Below, piece by piece: positions 26,954 to 35,346 of a DNA stretch of 64,000 nt. Numbering within the stretch: the stretch's first letter is position 1; the number at the start of each line of letters is the position of its first letter. The notes beneath the pieces are model-generated. The model did not search any database. It saw only the letters and a list, made by a program, of their open reading frames with translations, and was not told the DNA's origin. The stretch comes from Pseudomonas sp. W4I3 (GTDB lineage Bacteria; Pseudomonadota; Gammaproteobacteria; Pseudomonadales; Pseudomonadaceae). The DNA is taken from the NCBI RefSeq assembly GCF_030816195.1, contig NZ_JAUSXS010000001.1, positions 4,363,501-4,427,500 on the forward strand. The letters are read 5' to 3'. Position numbers and translations under genes: made by a program.

Positions 26954-27795
26954 TCGGAGCGCGCAAGGCTTGCAAGAAAGTCTGCAACTAGCGCATTGAA
27001 TACAGCACCTTGATCGTCGTGAACATAGTGACTGGCGTCGGCGACCTCCACCGTCCGCACGTGCGAGTTGCTGGCCCTCATCGCCTGCAGCGCCGTGGGG
27101 GGCAGAAAGTCCGAGCAGCTGCCGCGAATGAACAAGCTTGGGCAATCCAGCGCGCGCACCGCTGGCCACAAATCCGTCGGTTCGATACTCAGCCGTGCCT
27201 CGGCGATCCCCTGCTGATCATGGCGCCAGGCAATCACGCCGTCACACTTTTGCATCGAATATGTCAGCCTCGACGCTAGGCCCTGCTCCGATAAGCCCGG
27301 GCGTGAAGCCTTCCAGAATGCGCGGGCCGCCTCCCAACTGTCGAAGTGCAACGGCGTCTGGCCCATCTCGCGGCGAATACGCGCAGCGCCATCGCCTTGG
27401 CTTGAGGAGCCGGGGCCAATGTCCTCGATGATTAAGCCATCCAAACGACCCGGATGTTGCCGCGCATACTCGAGAGCGTTAGCCCCACCCAATGAGTGCC
27501 CCAGCAAGACAAAACGCTGCAGATCCACATGGGCGATCAGGTCCTCAAGATCCTCAACATAAGACTGCGTGTGGTAGCTCGCGGCCGGGGCCCAGTCACT
27601 CAGCCCGCGACCGCGCTGGTCGAGGGCGTAGATGCAATAACCACCCCCCAACGCCTCGACCAACGACTCCCAGGTCTGTGCATAGGCGCGCAAGCCATGC
27701 AACAGCACCAGCGGCACGCCGCTCGGGTCGCCCCAACGTAAAAAATGCAAACGCAAGCCGGCGCGATTGGTGAAAAAGCGGCTGTCTGGGGACAT
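26950..27795 (-). CDS. Alpha/beta-hydrolase
   Basis: 281 residues from the ATG at 27795, with GGAG 7 bases upstream; the longer open frame to 27927 overlaps the next gene and is not needed. Alpha/beta-hydrolase features: VPLVLLHGLRAYAQTW (oxyanion region), FVLLGHSLGGANALEYA with nucleophile Ser in GHSLG, a late Asp region (LFIRGSCSDFLPP), and DASHYVHDD with the catalytic His. The substrate is unknown; ester, amide or C-C hydrolysis are all possible. It shares a probable operon with the MFS gene (4-base overlap) and the FAD oxidoreductase upstream. Confidence 0.88.
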   Translation of the reverse strand: MSPDSRFFTNRAGLRLHFLRWGDPSGVPLVLLHGLRAYAQTWESLVEALGGGYCIYALDQRGRGLSDWAPAASYHTQSYVEDLEDLIAHVDLQRFVLLGHSLGGANALEYARQHPGRLDGLIIEDIGPGSSSQGDGAARIRREMGQTPLHFDSWEAARAFWKASRPGLSEQGLASRLTYSMQKCDGVIAWRHDQQGIAEARLSIEPTDLWPAVRALDCPSLFIRGSCSDFLPPTALQAMRASNSHVRTVEVADASHYVHDDQGAVFNALVADFLASLARSE

Positions 27796-27829
27796 GATTT
27801 TGCTCCGTGAGTGCAGGGCCTGGATCGAC

Positions 27830-29122
27830 TTAGAAACGATCGAAGCGATAAGGGCTGGGATCGATGATGGGCGCGTGCCCGCTGACAATATCCGCCGCCA
27901 GGTGACCCGCCGCCGGTGAAGTACCAAAGCCGTGCCCGGAAAAACCGGTGGCCACGGTCAGGCCGGGAATTTGCGCGACCGGGCCTATTACCGGGTTGGA
28001 ATCCGGGGTCACATCGATGGTGCCTGCCCAGGCTTGAGCGATCCGGGCTTGCTCGAATACCGGCCAGGCCGCCTTGAGGTTGTTCATCGCATCATTGTTC
28101 AGCCGCGGGTTGGCGGCGGGGTCTTGCGTGCGTACACGCTCGAACGGGCTGATGCTGTCGGCCGACCAACGCCGGGGCAGCGCCAGGTCGTTGAAAAAAT
28201 ACTTGCCCAGCGACACGTTCAACACGCTGCGCTGCGCACGAAATTGCGGCATGTATTGCTTGGCAAGCAACAGGTGATCGAGGGTCAGGAAGGCGTCCAG
28301 CTTGCCACGCTGGGTAATGATGAAGCCGCCGTCCTTGTGTTTGCGAAACGAAAAGTCCGGCGCGCCCACGGCAATTTCAGTAGGGCCCTGCATCGGATGG
28401 GTACGCAACACCGAGCAGGTCAAGGCCAGCGTCGGCAAGGACACACCGAGGTTGCCCAAAAAACGCCGCGACCACATACCGCCGGCGAGCAATACCTGAT
28501 CGCAGCGGATCTCGCCTTTTTCAGTAACCACGCCACTGACTTTGCCGGCAGACATCTGCAGCGTACGCACCGCACATTGCTCGATGATCACCACGCCCAG
28601 GGCCATGGCCGCCTTGGCAATCGCACTGCTGGCCAGGGTCGGCTCCGCACGCGCGTCGGACGGCGTGTAGATCCCGCCGGCCCAGTCGCCCTCGCCGCCC
28701 GGCACCAATTGTTCGATCTCGCGTTTGCTCAGCAATCGAGAATCAAGGGACAGATGCTCGACCGACTTGAGCCAACCTTCATGCATGGCCATTTGCGTGT
28801 CGTTGCGGGCGACAAACATGATGCCTTCTTGCCGATAGCCCACATCCGCGCCCACCCGCTCGGGCATTTGCGCCCACAAGCGGTCTGCGGCCAGGGCCAG
28901 CGGTATATCGTGCGCGTGCCGGCTGGTCTTGCGCACCCAGCCCAGGTTTCGCGAGGACTGCTCGCCGGCAATACGGCCTTTTTCCAGCACCACCACCGGA
29001 ATATTGCGTTCGGCCAGCGTCAGTGCAGCCGTCAAGCCGATGATGCCGCCGCCGATAATGACGACGCAGGTCGCAGTGGGAAACACGGTGGACGTATCCA
29101 CGGGCGCAATCGTCGGGGCCAT
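27830..29122 (-). CDS. FAD-dependent amino-acid/amine oxidoreductase (DadA family)
   Basis: 430 residues from the ATG at 29122 (a TTG two codons earlier is possible). The FAD-binding Rossmann motif is VVIIGGGIIGLTAALTLAER (about 22-41), followed by EKGRIAGEQSSRNLGWVRK. C-terminal WAGTIDVTPDSNPVIGPV and TGFSGHGFGTSPAAGHLAAD are typical of DAO-family (PF01266) enzymes. Family members oxidise D-amino acids, glycine derivatives or secondary amines to imines. Its neighbour RidA hydrolyses such imines, which supports an amine substrate. An amine-oxidising role together with the mu-crystallin-like protein is the best inference. Confidence 0.88.
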   Translation of the reverse strand: MAPTIAPVDTSTVFPTATCVVIIGGGIIGLTAALTLAERNIPVVVLEKGRIAGEQSSRNLGWVRKTSRHAHDIPLALAADRLWAQMPERVGADVGYRQEGIMFVARNDTQMAMHEGWLKSVEHLSLDSRLLSKREIEQLVPGGEGDWAGGIYTPSDARAEPTLASSAIAKAAMALGVVIIEQCAVRTLQMSAGKVSGVVTEKGEIRCDQVLLAGGMWSRRFLGNLGVSLPTLALTCSVLRTHPMQGPTEIAVGAPDFSFRKHKDGGFIITQRGKLDAFLTLDHLLLAKQYMPQFRAQRSVLNVSLGKYFFNDLALPRRWSADSISPFERVRTQDPAANPRLNNDAMNNLKAAWPVFEQARIAQAWAGTIDVTPDSNPVIGPVAQIPGLTVATGFSGHGFGTSPAAGHLAADIVSGHAPIIDPSPYRFDRF

Positions 29123-29180
29123 GATCAAGACTCGATAAGCAATTAAGGTCAGCCGCGCACGCGCACAGCCACGTAACGGG

Positions 29181-29603
29181 TTACTGCGACAGGCGAATGA
29201 CGTCGACTTGCGCCTTGGAAGCGTTGCGATAAGCCGTCACTTCCAATTCCACCTTGTAGACCGTCGAGCCCAGCGGCGGGCACGTAACGGTGCTGGCCGG
29301 ATCGACGCCGCGAAACTTCTCGCCGATCAAGGCCATCACCGCCGGCACATCCTTGGGGTCTTGGATGAACACGCGCGAGCACACCACATCGGCCAGGCTG
29401 GCATCGACGGCGGCCAGCGCGGTTTCGATGTTGGCGAAGACCTGGTGCGCCTGCTCGAGGACGTCTTCCGGGATCAATTTGGTTTGAGGGTTACGGCCGG
29501 CGGTGTTGGAAACATAGATCCAGTTGTCCACCACCACCAGGCGCGAATAGCTGGCTTGGTCTTCAAACGGGGAACCGGTCTTGAGCTTGATGATTTTTGT
29601 CAT
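29181..29603 (-). CDS. RidA-family imine deaminase
   Basis: 140 residues. RidA/YjgF/UK114 pattern: YSRLVVVDNWIYVSNTAG at the N-terminus, QAHQVFANIETALAAVDASL in the middle, VVCSRVFIQDPKDVPAVMAL, and the terminal VELEVTAYR. The usual catalytic Arg near the C-terminus (normally in xxVEIEAxA) is not in standard form, so whether the deaminase activity is kept is open. Known family role: hydrolysis of reactive imines/enamines to keto acids and ammonia. It sits between the FAD oxidoreductase and the mu-crystallin-like gene, matching imine removal after amine oxidation. Confidence 0.87.
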   Translation of the reverse strand: MTKIIKLKTGSPFEDQASYSRLVVVDNWIYVSNTAGRNPQTKLIPEDVLEQAHQVFANIETALAAVDASLADVVCSRVFIQDPKDVPAVMALIGEKFRGVDPASTVTCPPLGSTVYKVELEVTAYRNASKAQVDVIRLSQ

Positions 29604-29636
29604 GTCGAAGGTCTCTTCAGTTGTATAGGAAATGGC

Positions 29637-30776
29637 TCAGCGCAGCTCCGGGGTTTCCCACAGATTCAGTTTCACGCCGATGCCTCTTTCGATTGCATTG
29701 CGGTACACCACGGTGCCCCAGGCCACGTCTTCCACGGGCATGCCGCCGACCGACATGATGATGATTTCTTCATCGTTCCTGCGCCCTGGGGCATCGCCGG
29801 CAATGATCTTGCCGATGTCTTCAAGCTGTTCGGGTTGCATCGTGCCTTCGGCGATCATGTCCATGAAACGCACCCCGATCACCGGCACGCAGTGGTGGGC
29901 AGGCTTGGGCAATTCTTCGAACCAGGCTTCGTAGAGGCCGGTGTTGTCCAGCACCTTGCGCACGTCGGCACGCTCCATCCCTTCATCCAGGGAGCAGGAT
30001 GCCGGCATCGCCATGAAGGCCCCCGGTTTGACCCACTCGCGTTTAACGATTGGGTAGATTGAGGGGTCGCCCGTCTTACCGGAGCTACAATAAGTAACAA
30101 GGTCGGAATCACGGACCACTTCTTCGAGGCTATCGACCACTTTAATCGTGGTTACCTGGGGGTAGGTTTCCTTCACCCAGGCGATAAAATCGTTCAGGCT
30201 TTTCTCGCCTCGGCCCTTGATCTTTAACGTATCGATTTGCGGGCAAACGGCGATGAATGCGGCGAGCGTGGTCTTGCCCATCACACCCGGGCCGAGCAGA
30301 CCGACCACCGTTGAATCCTTGCGGGCCAGGTGCCGCGCGCCCACGCCGGGGATCGCGCCGGTGCGATAGGCCGACAGCAGGTTGGCGGACATATGCGCCA
30401 GCGGCGCGCCGGTGTCGGGGTCGTTGAGGGTGAACATCAGAATCGAGCGGGGCAGGCCTTTTTCGCGGTTGGCAATATTGGAGCCGTACCATTTGACGCC
30501 CGCAGTGCAGAAATTGCCGCCCAGGTAGGCCGGCATCGCCATCATGCGCCGGTCAGCGGTGGGCTTGGGCATGTTCGGGAACGGCGAATCCTTCGGGAAT
30601 ATCACAATGGCGCCGTGGGAATCATTGTTCGGCCCGGCCATGCGATAGTCGCCGCTATACAGCAGGCCGAACATCTCTTCCATGGTGTTCACACAGGCGA
30701 GCATGTCGGTCACGCCAGCGCGGATCATGTCCTGCTCGGACAGGTAGATGAAGTCTATTTTTGTAGTAATGGACAT
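29637..30776 (-). CDS. Mu-crystallin/ornithine cyclodeaminase-family protein (tyramine oxidase subunit B type)
   Basis: 379 residues. Dinucleotide-binding region STVVGLLGPGVMGKTTLAAF (about 155-175); upstream KWYGSNIANREKGLPRSILM and NLLSAYRTGAIPGVGARHLA match the OCD/mu-crystallin fold, including the Lys and the Arg-Thr pair. The long C-terminus with NDEEIIIMSVGGMPVEDVAW is like proteins named tyramine oxidase subunit B in some databases (from memory). OCD-family enzymes handle amino acids or imines with NAD(P). It is the first gene of the minus-strand set, divergent from an AraC regulator. Confidence 0.82.
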   Translation of the reverse strand: MSITTKIDFIYLSEQDMIRAGVTDMLACVNTMEEMFGLLYSGDYRMAGPNNDSHGAIVIFPKDSPFPNMPKPTADRRMMAMPAYLGGNFCTAGVKWYGSNIANREKGLPRSILMFTLNDPDTGAPLAHMSANLLSAYRTGAIPGVGARHLARKDSTVVGLLGPGVMGKTTLAAFIAVCPQIDTLKIKGRGEKSLNDFIAWVKETYPQVTTIKVVDSLEEVVRDSDLVTYCSSGKTGDPSIYPIVKREWVKPGAFMAMPASCSLDEGMERADVRKVLDNTGLYEAWFEELPKPAHHCVPVIGVRFMDMIAEGTMQPEQLEDIGKIIAGDAPGRRNDEEIIIMSVGGMPVEDVAWGTVVYRNAIERGIGVKLNLWETPELR

Positions 30777-30958
30777 AATTATTCTCGGACTGGAGGTAAT
30801 ATCGCTGCGGTAGGCGCTGCTCCCACGCTATCGACCTTGAGTATCAGCGGGCGAATTTCGGCGGTATTGTAAATTTCGGACATCACGGTGCATTCCGCGC
30901 GCACGTACTGGCGCGATAAATGCGTGATTATTCCCGGATGTCTCCACTTGAAGGTGCT

Positions 30959-31789
30959 ATGATGGTCAACCTGTGCGCGCCGACGCTGCGGCACCACACC
31001 GCGTACGAACAACCCTGGTTCGTGCTCAACTCATCGCGGTATTCGGTAGTGCCTTCCGATCACCCGGCGATTTCGCATTTCTATGCCTTTGACGTTGCCG
31101 ACTCGGCCGACCTGCTGGCGGTCCCGGATGGCTGTGTGGACATCGTGTTCGACTGTGATGCCACGCGCCCCAGCGTGAGGATTTGTGGCACGCCGTTGGA
31201 GGCGCAGCGGGTCCAGTTGCTGCAGGGTCATCATTACTTCGGCGTGCGCTTTTCGCCGGGGGTGATTCCGGGTTTCATCAACGTCTTGGCCGAGGACCTG
31301 ACCGAACAGGAATGGGACCTGCTGGAAGTGTCTGCATTTGCCCAGCGCATTTTCGAGAGCATCGTCCAGGCCCCGCAGTTGCAGGAGCAAATGAAGCTGT
31401 TCAACGACTACCTGATCCCGCGCTTGATGGGCAGGACCTCAAAGCTGACGGCCATGGTCATTCAACAGGCGCTCGCCCACCGCGGCGACCTGCGCATCCA
31501 ACAGCTTGAACACCTCAGTGGCTACACCAGCCGTAGCATTCATCGCCAGTTCAGCCAGGACACTGGCCTGTCACCCAAGACCTTCTGCCGGATCATCCGC
31601 TGCCAGGCGGCTCTGGAAACCCTGAATACCCAGCACGATGTATCGTTTTCGGAACTCGCCCTGGACCTGGGCTTTTCCGATCAGTCGCACTTCCTGCGCG
31701 ACTTCAAGAAACTGGTCAGTACAACGCCCTGCGAATACCAACGCACAATGCTGCGAAACGCCTATAACGAGCGCATCAGCTTCGCCTGA
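30959..31789 (+). CDS. AraC-family regulator, probably of the divergent amine gene set
   Basis: 276 residues from the ATG at 30959, which has GAAGG 5 bases upstream; the open frame starts at 30920. The N-terminal half resembles the DUF6597-type sensor domain (AVPDGCVDIVFDCDA, then FGVRFSPGVIPGF). The C-terminal double helix-turn-helix shows LEHLSGYTSRSIHRQFSQD and ALDLGFSDQSHFLRDFKKL. It is divergent from the mu-crystallin-like gene with about 180 bases between them, the usual layout for a local activator. Its ligand is unknown. Confidence 0.88.
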   Translation: MMVNLCAPTLRHHTAYEQPWFVLNSSRYSVVPSDHPAISHFYAFDVADSADLLAVPDGCVDIVFDCDATRPSVRICGTPLEAQRVQLLQGHHYFGVRFSPGVIPGFINVLAEDLTEQEWDLLEVSAFAQRIFESIVQAPQLQEQMKLFNDYLIPRLMGRTSKLTAMVIQQALAHRGDLRIQQLEHLSGYTSRSIHRQFSQDTGLSPKTFCRIIRCQAALETLNTQHDVSFSELALDLGFSDQSHFLRDFKKLVSTTPCEYQRTMLRNAYNERISFA

Positions 31790-31958
31790 AACCCCGCCCT
31801 CCCTTCCCTCGCCGGGAAATTAAGTTTCGGTCTCCATCATTTCTCCATAAACCCTACGCTGAACGTGCATGCTGATGAGGCATCATCCAATCCGTTGCTG
31901 AAAAACTGCGCACCGTTGCAGCATTGAGCCACGGCATAGCACATCGACCGAGCAGACC

Positions 31959-32687
31959 ATGACTGAATCATCCCTTGCATCGAGCGCCAACCAGGCGCTG
32001 ATCCTGATCGCCGAAGACGAGCCGGAGATTGCCGATATCCTCGCGGCCTATCTCAAGCGCGCCGGCTTTAAAACCGTGCATGCGCAGGACGGGCGGCGCG
32101 CGCTTGAGCTGCATCAGGCGCTCAAGCCCGATCTGGTGCTGCTCGATGTGCTGATGCCGAAGCTGGACGGCTGGATGGTGCTGGCGGAAGTTCGTCATCG
32201 CGGCAACACGCCGGTGATCATGCTGACGGCCCAGGATCAGGACATGGACAAGCTCATGGGGCTGCGCATAGGCGCCGATGACTACATCGTCAAACCCTTC
32301 AACCCGGCGGAGGTCATCGCCAGGGTCCAGGCAGTACTGCGCCGATGCGCCGATCAGGGACATGGCAGCGGCCACAGTGTGCTGCGCGTCGGCCCATTCG
32401 AGATCGACATCGACAACCATGAGGTAAGCGTGCGCATCGGCACGCAAAAACAGCCGTTGCAACTGACGGTGACCGAATTCAGGTTGCTCGCGCAGTTGGC
32501 AAAGTCGCCGCGTCGAGTGTTCAGCCGCGCCGAACTGCTGGTGCTCTGCTCACCTGAGAGCGACAGCCTGGAGCGTACGGTCGACAGCCATATCAGCAAA
32601 TTGCGCCGCAAGATCGAAGACCTCGGCATGCGCGGCGTGCCGGCCAGCATCCGGGGCGTCGGCTACCGGTTCGGGAGCCAGGCATGA
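31959..32687 (+). CDS. OmpR-family response regulator, AdeR/BaeR-like
   Basis: 242 residues: receiver domain (acidic pocket EDEPEIADILAAYLK, phospho-acceptor Asp in LVLLDVLMPKLDG, Lys in DDYIVKPFNPAEVI) and a winged-helix domain (RVFSRAELLVLC, then VDSHISKLRRKIEDLG). The best fit is the AdeR/BaeR group that controls efflux genes. The stop overlaps the kinase start by 4 bases (ATGA), so the two are co-translated. The plus-strand upstream gap (170 bases) holds the likely promoter. Confidence 0.92.
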   Translation: MTESSLASSANQALILIAEDEPEIADILAAYLKRAGFKTVHAQDGRRALELHQALKPDLVLLDVLMPKLDGWMVLAEVRHRGNTPVIMLTAQDQDMDKLMGLRIGADDYIVKPFNPAEVIARVQAVLRRCADQGHGSGHSVLRVGPFEIDIDNHEVSVRIGTQKQPLQLTVTEFRLLAQLAKSPRRVFSRAELLVLCSPESDSLERTVDSHISKLRRKIEDLGMRGVPASIRGVGYRFGSQA

Positions 32688-33775
32688 ACGTCAGCAACAG
32701 CATGAGCCGGCAGATCATCTTGTCGATGACCGCCGTGGTGCTGTGTGTAATCGCACTCGCGGTCGTCGGCACCTACGTGTTCTATGCATTGCTTTGGACC
32801 CTGTCGCCCCCGACGCAGCTGGAGCTGGAGGCGGATGAATGGTTGCCCAGTGGCGTAGAATGGGCCTGGATGAGCTTGATTACCTGCGTCAGCCTGGGCG
32901 TCGGCGTGGCGGTGGCCGTCAAATTGTCCCGACGCATTCTCATGCCGCTGAACTCGGTGGCGGCCAGTCTGCGCAGCCTGGCCGACGGCGACCTGGATGC
33001 ACGGGCAGTGGCGCCAGACGTTTCTCCGGGCGAAGCTGCCCGCCTGGTGAATGACTTCAATAGCATGGCGAACCGATTGAAACGCATGGCCGAAGAACAA
33101 GCCTTCTGGAACGCCGCGATTGCCCATGAACTGCGCACCCCGCTGACCATCCTGCGCGGCCGTCTGCAAGGCCTGGCCGAGGGTGTATTCAAGCCTGACA
33201 CTTCGCAGTTCTATAGTCTCCTCAGCCAGGTCGAAGGGTTGACGCGCCTGGTTGAAGATCTGCGCGTGGTGGGCATGGGGGATAACGGCTACCTGAAGCT
33301 GGAAATCAAGCATGTCGAGCTGGCCGACGCGCTGGAGGCCGAAGCGCGGTTGTTCGAACCCAGCCTGAACAGTGCCGGTTTCGTCCTGCTGCTGGACCTG
33401 CGCAAGGGCCCCGTGCACTGCGATCCCGCCCGCATCCGCCAGGCCTTGCTGGCACTGCTGGACAACATCCGCCGGCATGCCACGCCGGGCAACGTCAGCG
33501 TTCAGCTCGGCAGTGACGAGCGCGGCAATTTCCTGAGGGTCGCGGATGAGGGTCCGGGTGTCGACGAGCCGTTCGCCGCCCTTATTTTCGATGCGTTTCA
33601 GCGTGGCGACAGTTCGCGTTCCCGCGCCCAGGGCGGCAGTGGCCTGGGCCTGGCCGTGGTGCGTTCGATCGCGCTGGCCCATGGCGGCGCCGTGGCCTGT
33701 CGAACACTTGTAAATGGCGGCACTTTATTTGAACTCAGTTGGCCAACGGCAACCCTTTTGAATATCGAACCCTGA
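32684..33775 (+). CDS. Membrane sensor histidine kinase, AdeS-like
   Basis: 363 residues. Two membrane segments (about 10-35 and 60-85) flank a very short periplasmic loop, so the stimulus is probably sensed in the membrane. HAMP follows, then H-box NAAIAHELRTPLTILRGRLQ, an N-box with unusual LLDNIRRHATPGN, and G-boxes VADEGPGVDE and GGSGLGLAVV. Size, loop and the H-box block WNAAIAHELRTPxTIL-GRLQG with GVFKPD closely match Acinetobacter AdeS, which controls the AdeABC pump. No RND pump genes are adjacent; the following genes are two small proteins and an ABC membrane domain. Confidence 0.92.
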   Translation: MNVSNSMSRQIILSMTAVVLCVIALAVVGTYVFYALLWTLSPPTQLELEADEWLPSGVEWAWMSLITCVSLGVGVAVAVKLSRRILMPLNSVAASLRSLADGDLDARAVAPDVSPGEAARLVNDFNSMANRLKRMAEEQAFWNAAIAHELRTPLTILRGRLQGLAEGVFKPDTSQFYSLLSQVEGLTRLVEDLRVVGMGDNGYLKLEIKHVELADALEAEARLFEPSLNSAGFVLLLDLRKGPVHCDPARIRQALLALLDNIRRHATPGNVSVQLGSDERGNFLRVADEGPGVDEPFAALIFDAFQRGDSSRSRAQGGSGLGLAVVRSIALAHGGAVACRTLVNGGTLFELSWPTATLLNIEP

Positions 33776-33823
33776 CAACCTTGAAGCGAAGTTTGCTCTA
33801 TTAACACCCACCAAGGTGATGGC

Positions 33824-34033
33824 ATGCGTCTCCGTATCTCTTTATTCAAAAGAGCAATTAAATATCGCCACTTTGCCTTACTGGACCTACAAGGACGTTG
33901 TATCGCATTCATGAGTTGCGAAGAAATCCCCAACAGAGGTGAATGGATGGAAGTCGAAGCAGTCAATCTCGCCTGGCTCAATCAAACGCTGCCAGGCCTT
34001 GAACGCCGGGCAGCGATCAGCCACACCGTGTAA
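33824..34033 (+). CDS. Small hypothetical protein
   Basis: 69 residues with a good AAGGTG ribosome site 8 bases before the ATG. Sequence pattern: basic start (MRLRISLFKRAIKYRHFALL), then GRCIAFMSCEEIPNRGEWMEV and NLAWLNQTLPGLERRAA. There is no signal peptide or membrane segment. I do not recognise the family. It lies between the AdeS-like kinase and a small membrane protein in the same direction, so it is probably co-transcribed. Confidence 0.6.
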   Translation: MRLRISLFKRAIKYRHFALLDLQGRCIAFMSCEEIPNRGEWMEVEAVNLAWLNQTLPGLERRAAISHTV

Positions 34034-34075
34034 TGCCTGGCACCCTTGTTTAACGTTCCAACGTGGATAACTGTT

Positions 34076-34438
34076 ATGCCGACACTGCATTCAGCGCGGA
34101 TGCCTATCGCCCTTAAACAACTGGAAGCGTCACTGACGCTCTACACATTCAAACTCAAAAAGGTGCAGCGCTTCTGTATTCCCCTGCAAAAGTACGCGCC
34201 TTCTTGTGTCTTGGCCCTGTGGCTGTTGGGCGTATGTGCATCGCTGATAACCCAATCCTATTATCACTGGCTGCTGACAGCGCCGACCATCTGCATCCTG
34301 ATCACCCTGGAAATCATCATCGAAGAAGTCCAGATCGATCTGTTGTTGATGACCGACGAAGCGCGTCATCGGCTCGGCATCTCCCGCGACTTTCATCAAC
34401 GCGCAACGCGCGACACAGGTGCACCATGGCATCCGTAA
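34076..34438 (+). CDS. Small membrane protein of unknown function
   Basis: 120 residues from the ATG at 34076 (open frame from 34046). Two hydrophobic stretches in the middle (about 40-60 and 62-85, with CVLALWLLGVCASL and LTAPTICILITLEIII) suggest a hairpin in the inner membrane, followed by an acidic then basic tail. The family is unknown to me. Its end overlaps the start of the ABC membrane-domain gene by 13 bases, which points to coupled expression and perhaps a complex. Confidence 0.65.
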   Translation: MPTLHSARMPIALKQLEASLTLYTFKLKKVQRFCIPLQKYAPSCVLALWLLGVCASLITQSYYHWLLTAPTICILITLEIIIEEVQIDLLLMTDEARHRLGISRDFHQRATRDTGAPWHP

Positions 34439-35346
34439 CACCGCCGATTCTGCTCGAAGAAAGTAAAAAACTGGGACAGCAATCTGCCAGCCAGACCCTC
34501 AAGGCCATCGCCAGGGCCTATCCCGGTAAATTGTTCGGCACCTTATCGTTGGTCGCACTGGAAAATGCGCTGCTGCTGGCCTACCCGCTGTTCGCCGGGT
34601 TTGCCGTGGACTCGATCATCCGCGGCGATGCCGCCAGTGCATTGTGGTATGCCGCCGTGGTATTGGGCTTCTGGGTGGTTGGCGCGGCGCGGCGGGCGCT
34701 GGATACGCGCACCTTTACGCGCATCTACGCCGACCTTGCGGTACCGGTAATTCTCAACCAGCGCCTGCAACGCCACAGCACCTCCAAGGCGGCGGCGCGG
34801 GTGGTGCTGGCGCGCGACTTCGTCGACTTTTTTGAAAAGCACGTGCCGACAATCGCCACCGCGCTGGTGTCGATCGTCGGGGCGGCGGGCATGCTGTTGG
34901 TGATCGAGCCCTGGGTCGGCCTGGCCTGTCTGCTGGCGTTGCTGCTATGCGTCACGCTCATGCCGGGCTTCGCGCGGCGCAACCAACGCTTGCATGAGCG
35001 CTTGAACAATCGGCTGGAAAAGGAAATCGGCCTGGTGGAAACGGTCGGGGCGCATACCTTGCACCGCCACTATCAGGTGCTGTCGCGGCTGCGCATCGGG
35101 CTATCGGACCGTGAAGCAGTGGCGTTCCTGTCCATTGGCATTCTGGCGGCGCTGCTGTTCGTGGTCGCGATCACCCAACTGGCCTTGGCGCCAGCGGTGA
35201 AAGCCGGGCATATCTACGCGGTGATGACCTACCTGTGGACCTTCGTCAGTTGCCTGGATGAAGCGCCTTCGATGATCGACCAACTGGCGCGGCTCAAGGA
35301 CATCGGCAAGCGGGTGGACCCAGGCCTGGCGGATTCAGCGCGGTGA
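34426..35346 (+). CDS. ABC transporter six-transmembrane domain protein without ATPase domain
   Basis: 306 residues from the ATG at 34426, inside the end of the previous gene. The first about 290 residues follow the ABC_membrane fold of exporters: LSLVALENALLLAYPLFAGF, then ARDFVDFFEKHVPTIATALV and NRLEKEIGLVETVGAHTLHR in the long cytoplasmic loops, with about six membrane segments. It stops before any nucleotide-binding domain: no Walker A, LSGGQ or Walker B follow, and no ATPase gene is nearby. Its tail overlaps the convergent AraC gene. Orphan membrane domains of this kind are known in Pseudomonas databases; their role is not known to me. Confidence 0.8.
   Translation: MASVTPPILLEESKKLGQQSASQTLKAIARAYPGKLFGTLSLVALENALLLAYPLFAGFAVDSIIRGDAASALWYAAVVLGFWVVGAARRALDTRTFTRIYADLAVPVILNQRLQRHSTSKAAARVVLARDFVDFFEKHVPTIATALVSIVGAAGMLLVIEPWVGLACLLALLLCVTLMPGFARRNQRLHERLNNRLEKEIGLVETVGAHTLHRHYQVLSRLRIGLSDREAVAFLSIGILAALLFVVAITQLALAPAVKAGHIYAVMTYLWTFVSCLDEAPSMIDQLARLKDIGKRVDPGLADSAR

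Noticed and set aside
27932..29146. Long plus-strand frame of 404 codons
   Set aside because: It is the antisense shadow of the DadA-like oxidase, caused by G+C-rich codon use; its translation is His/Arg/Gly-rich.
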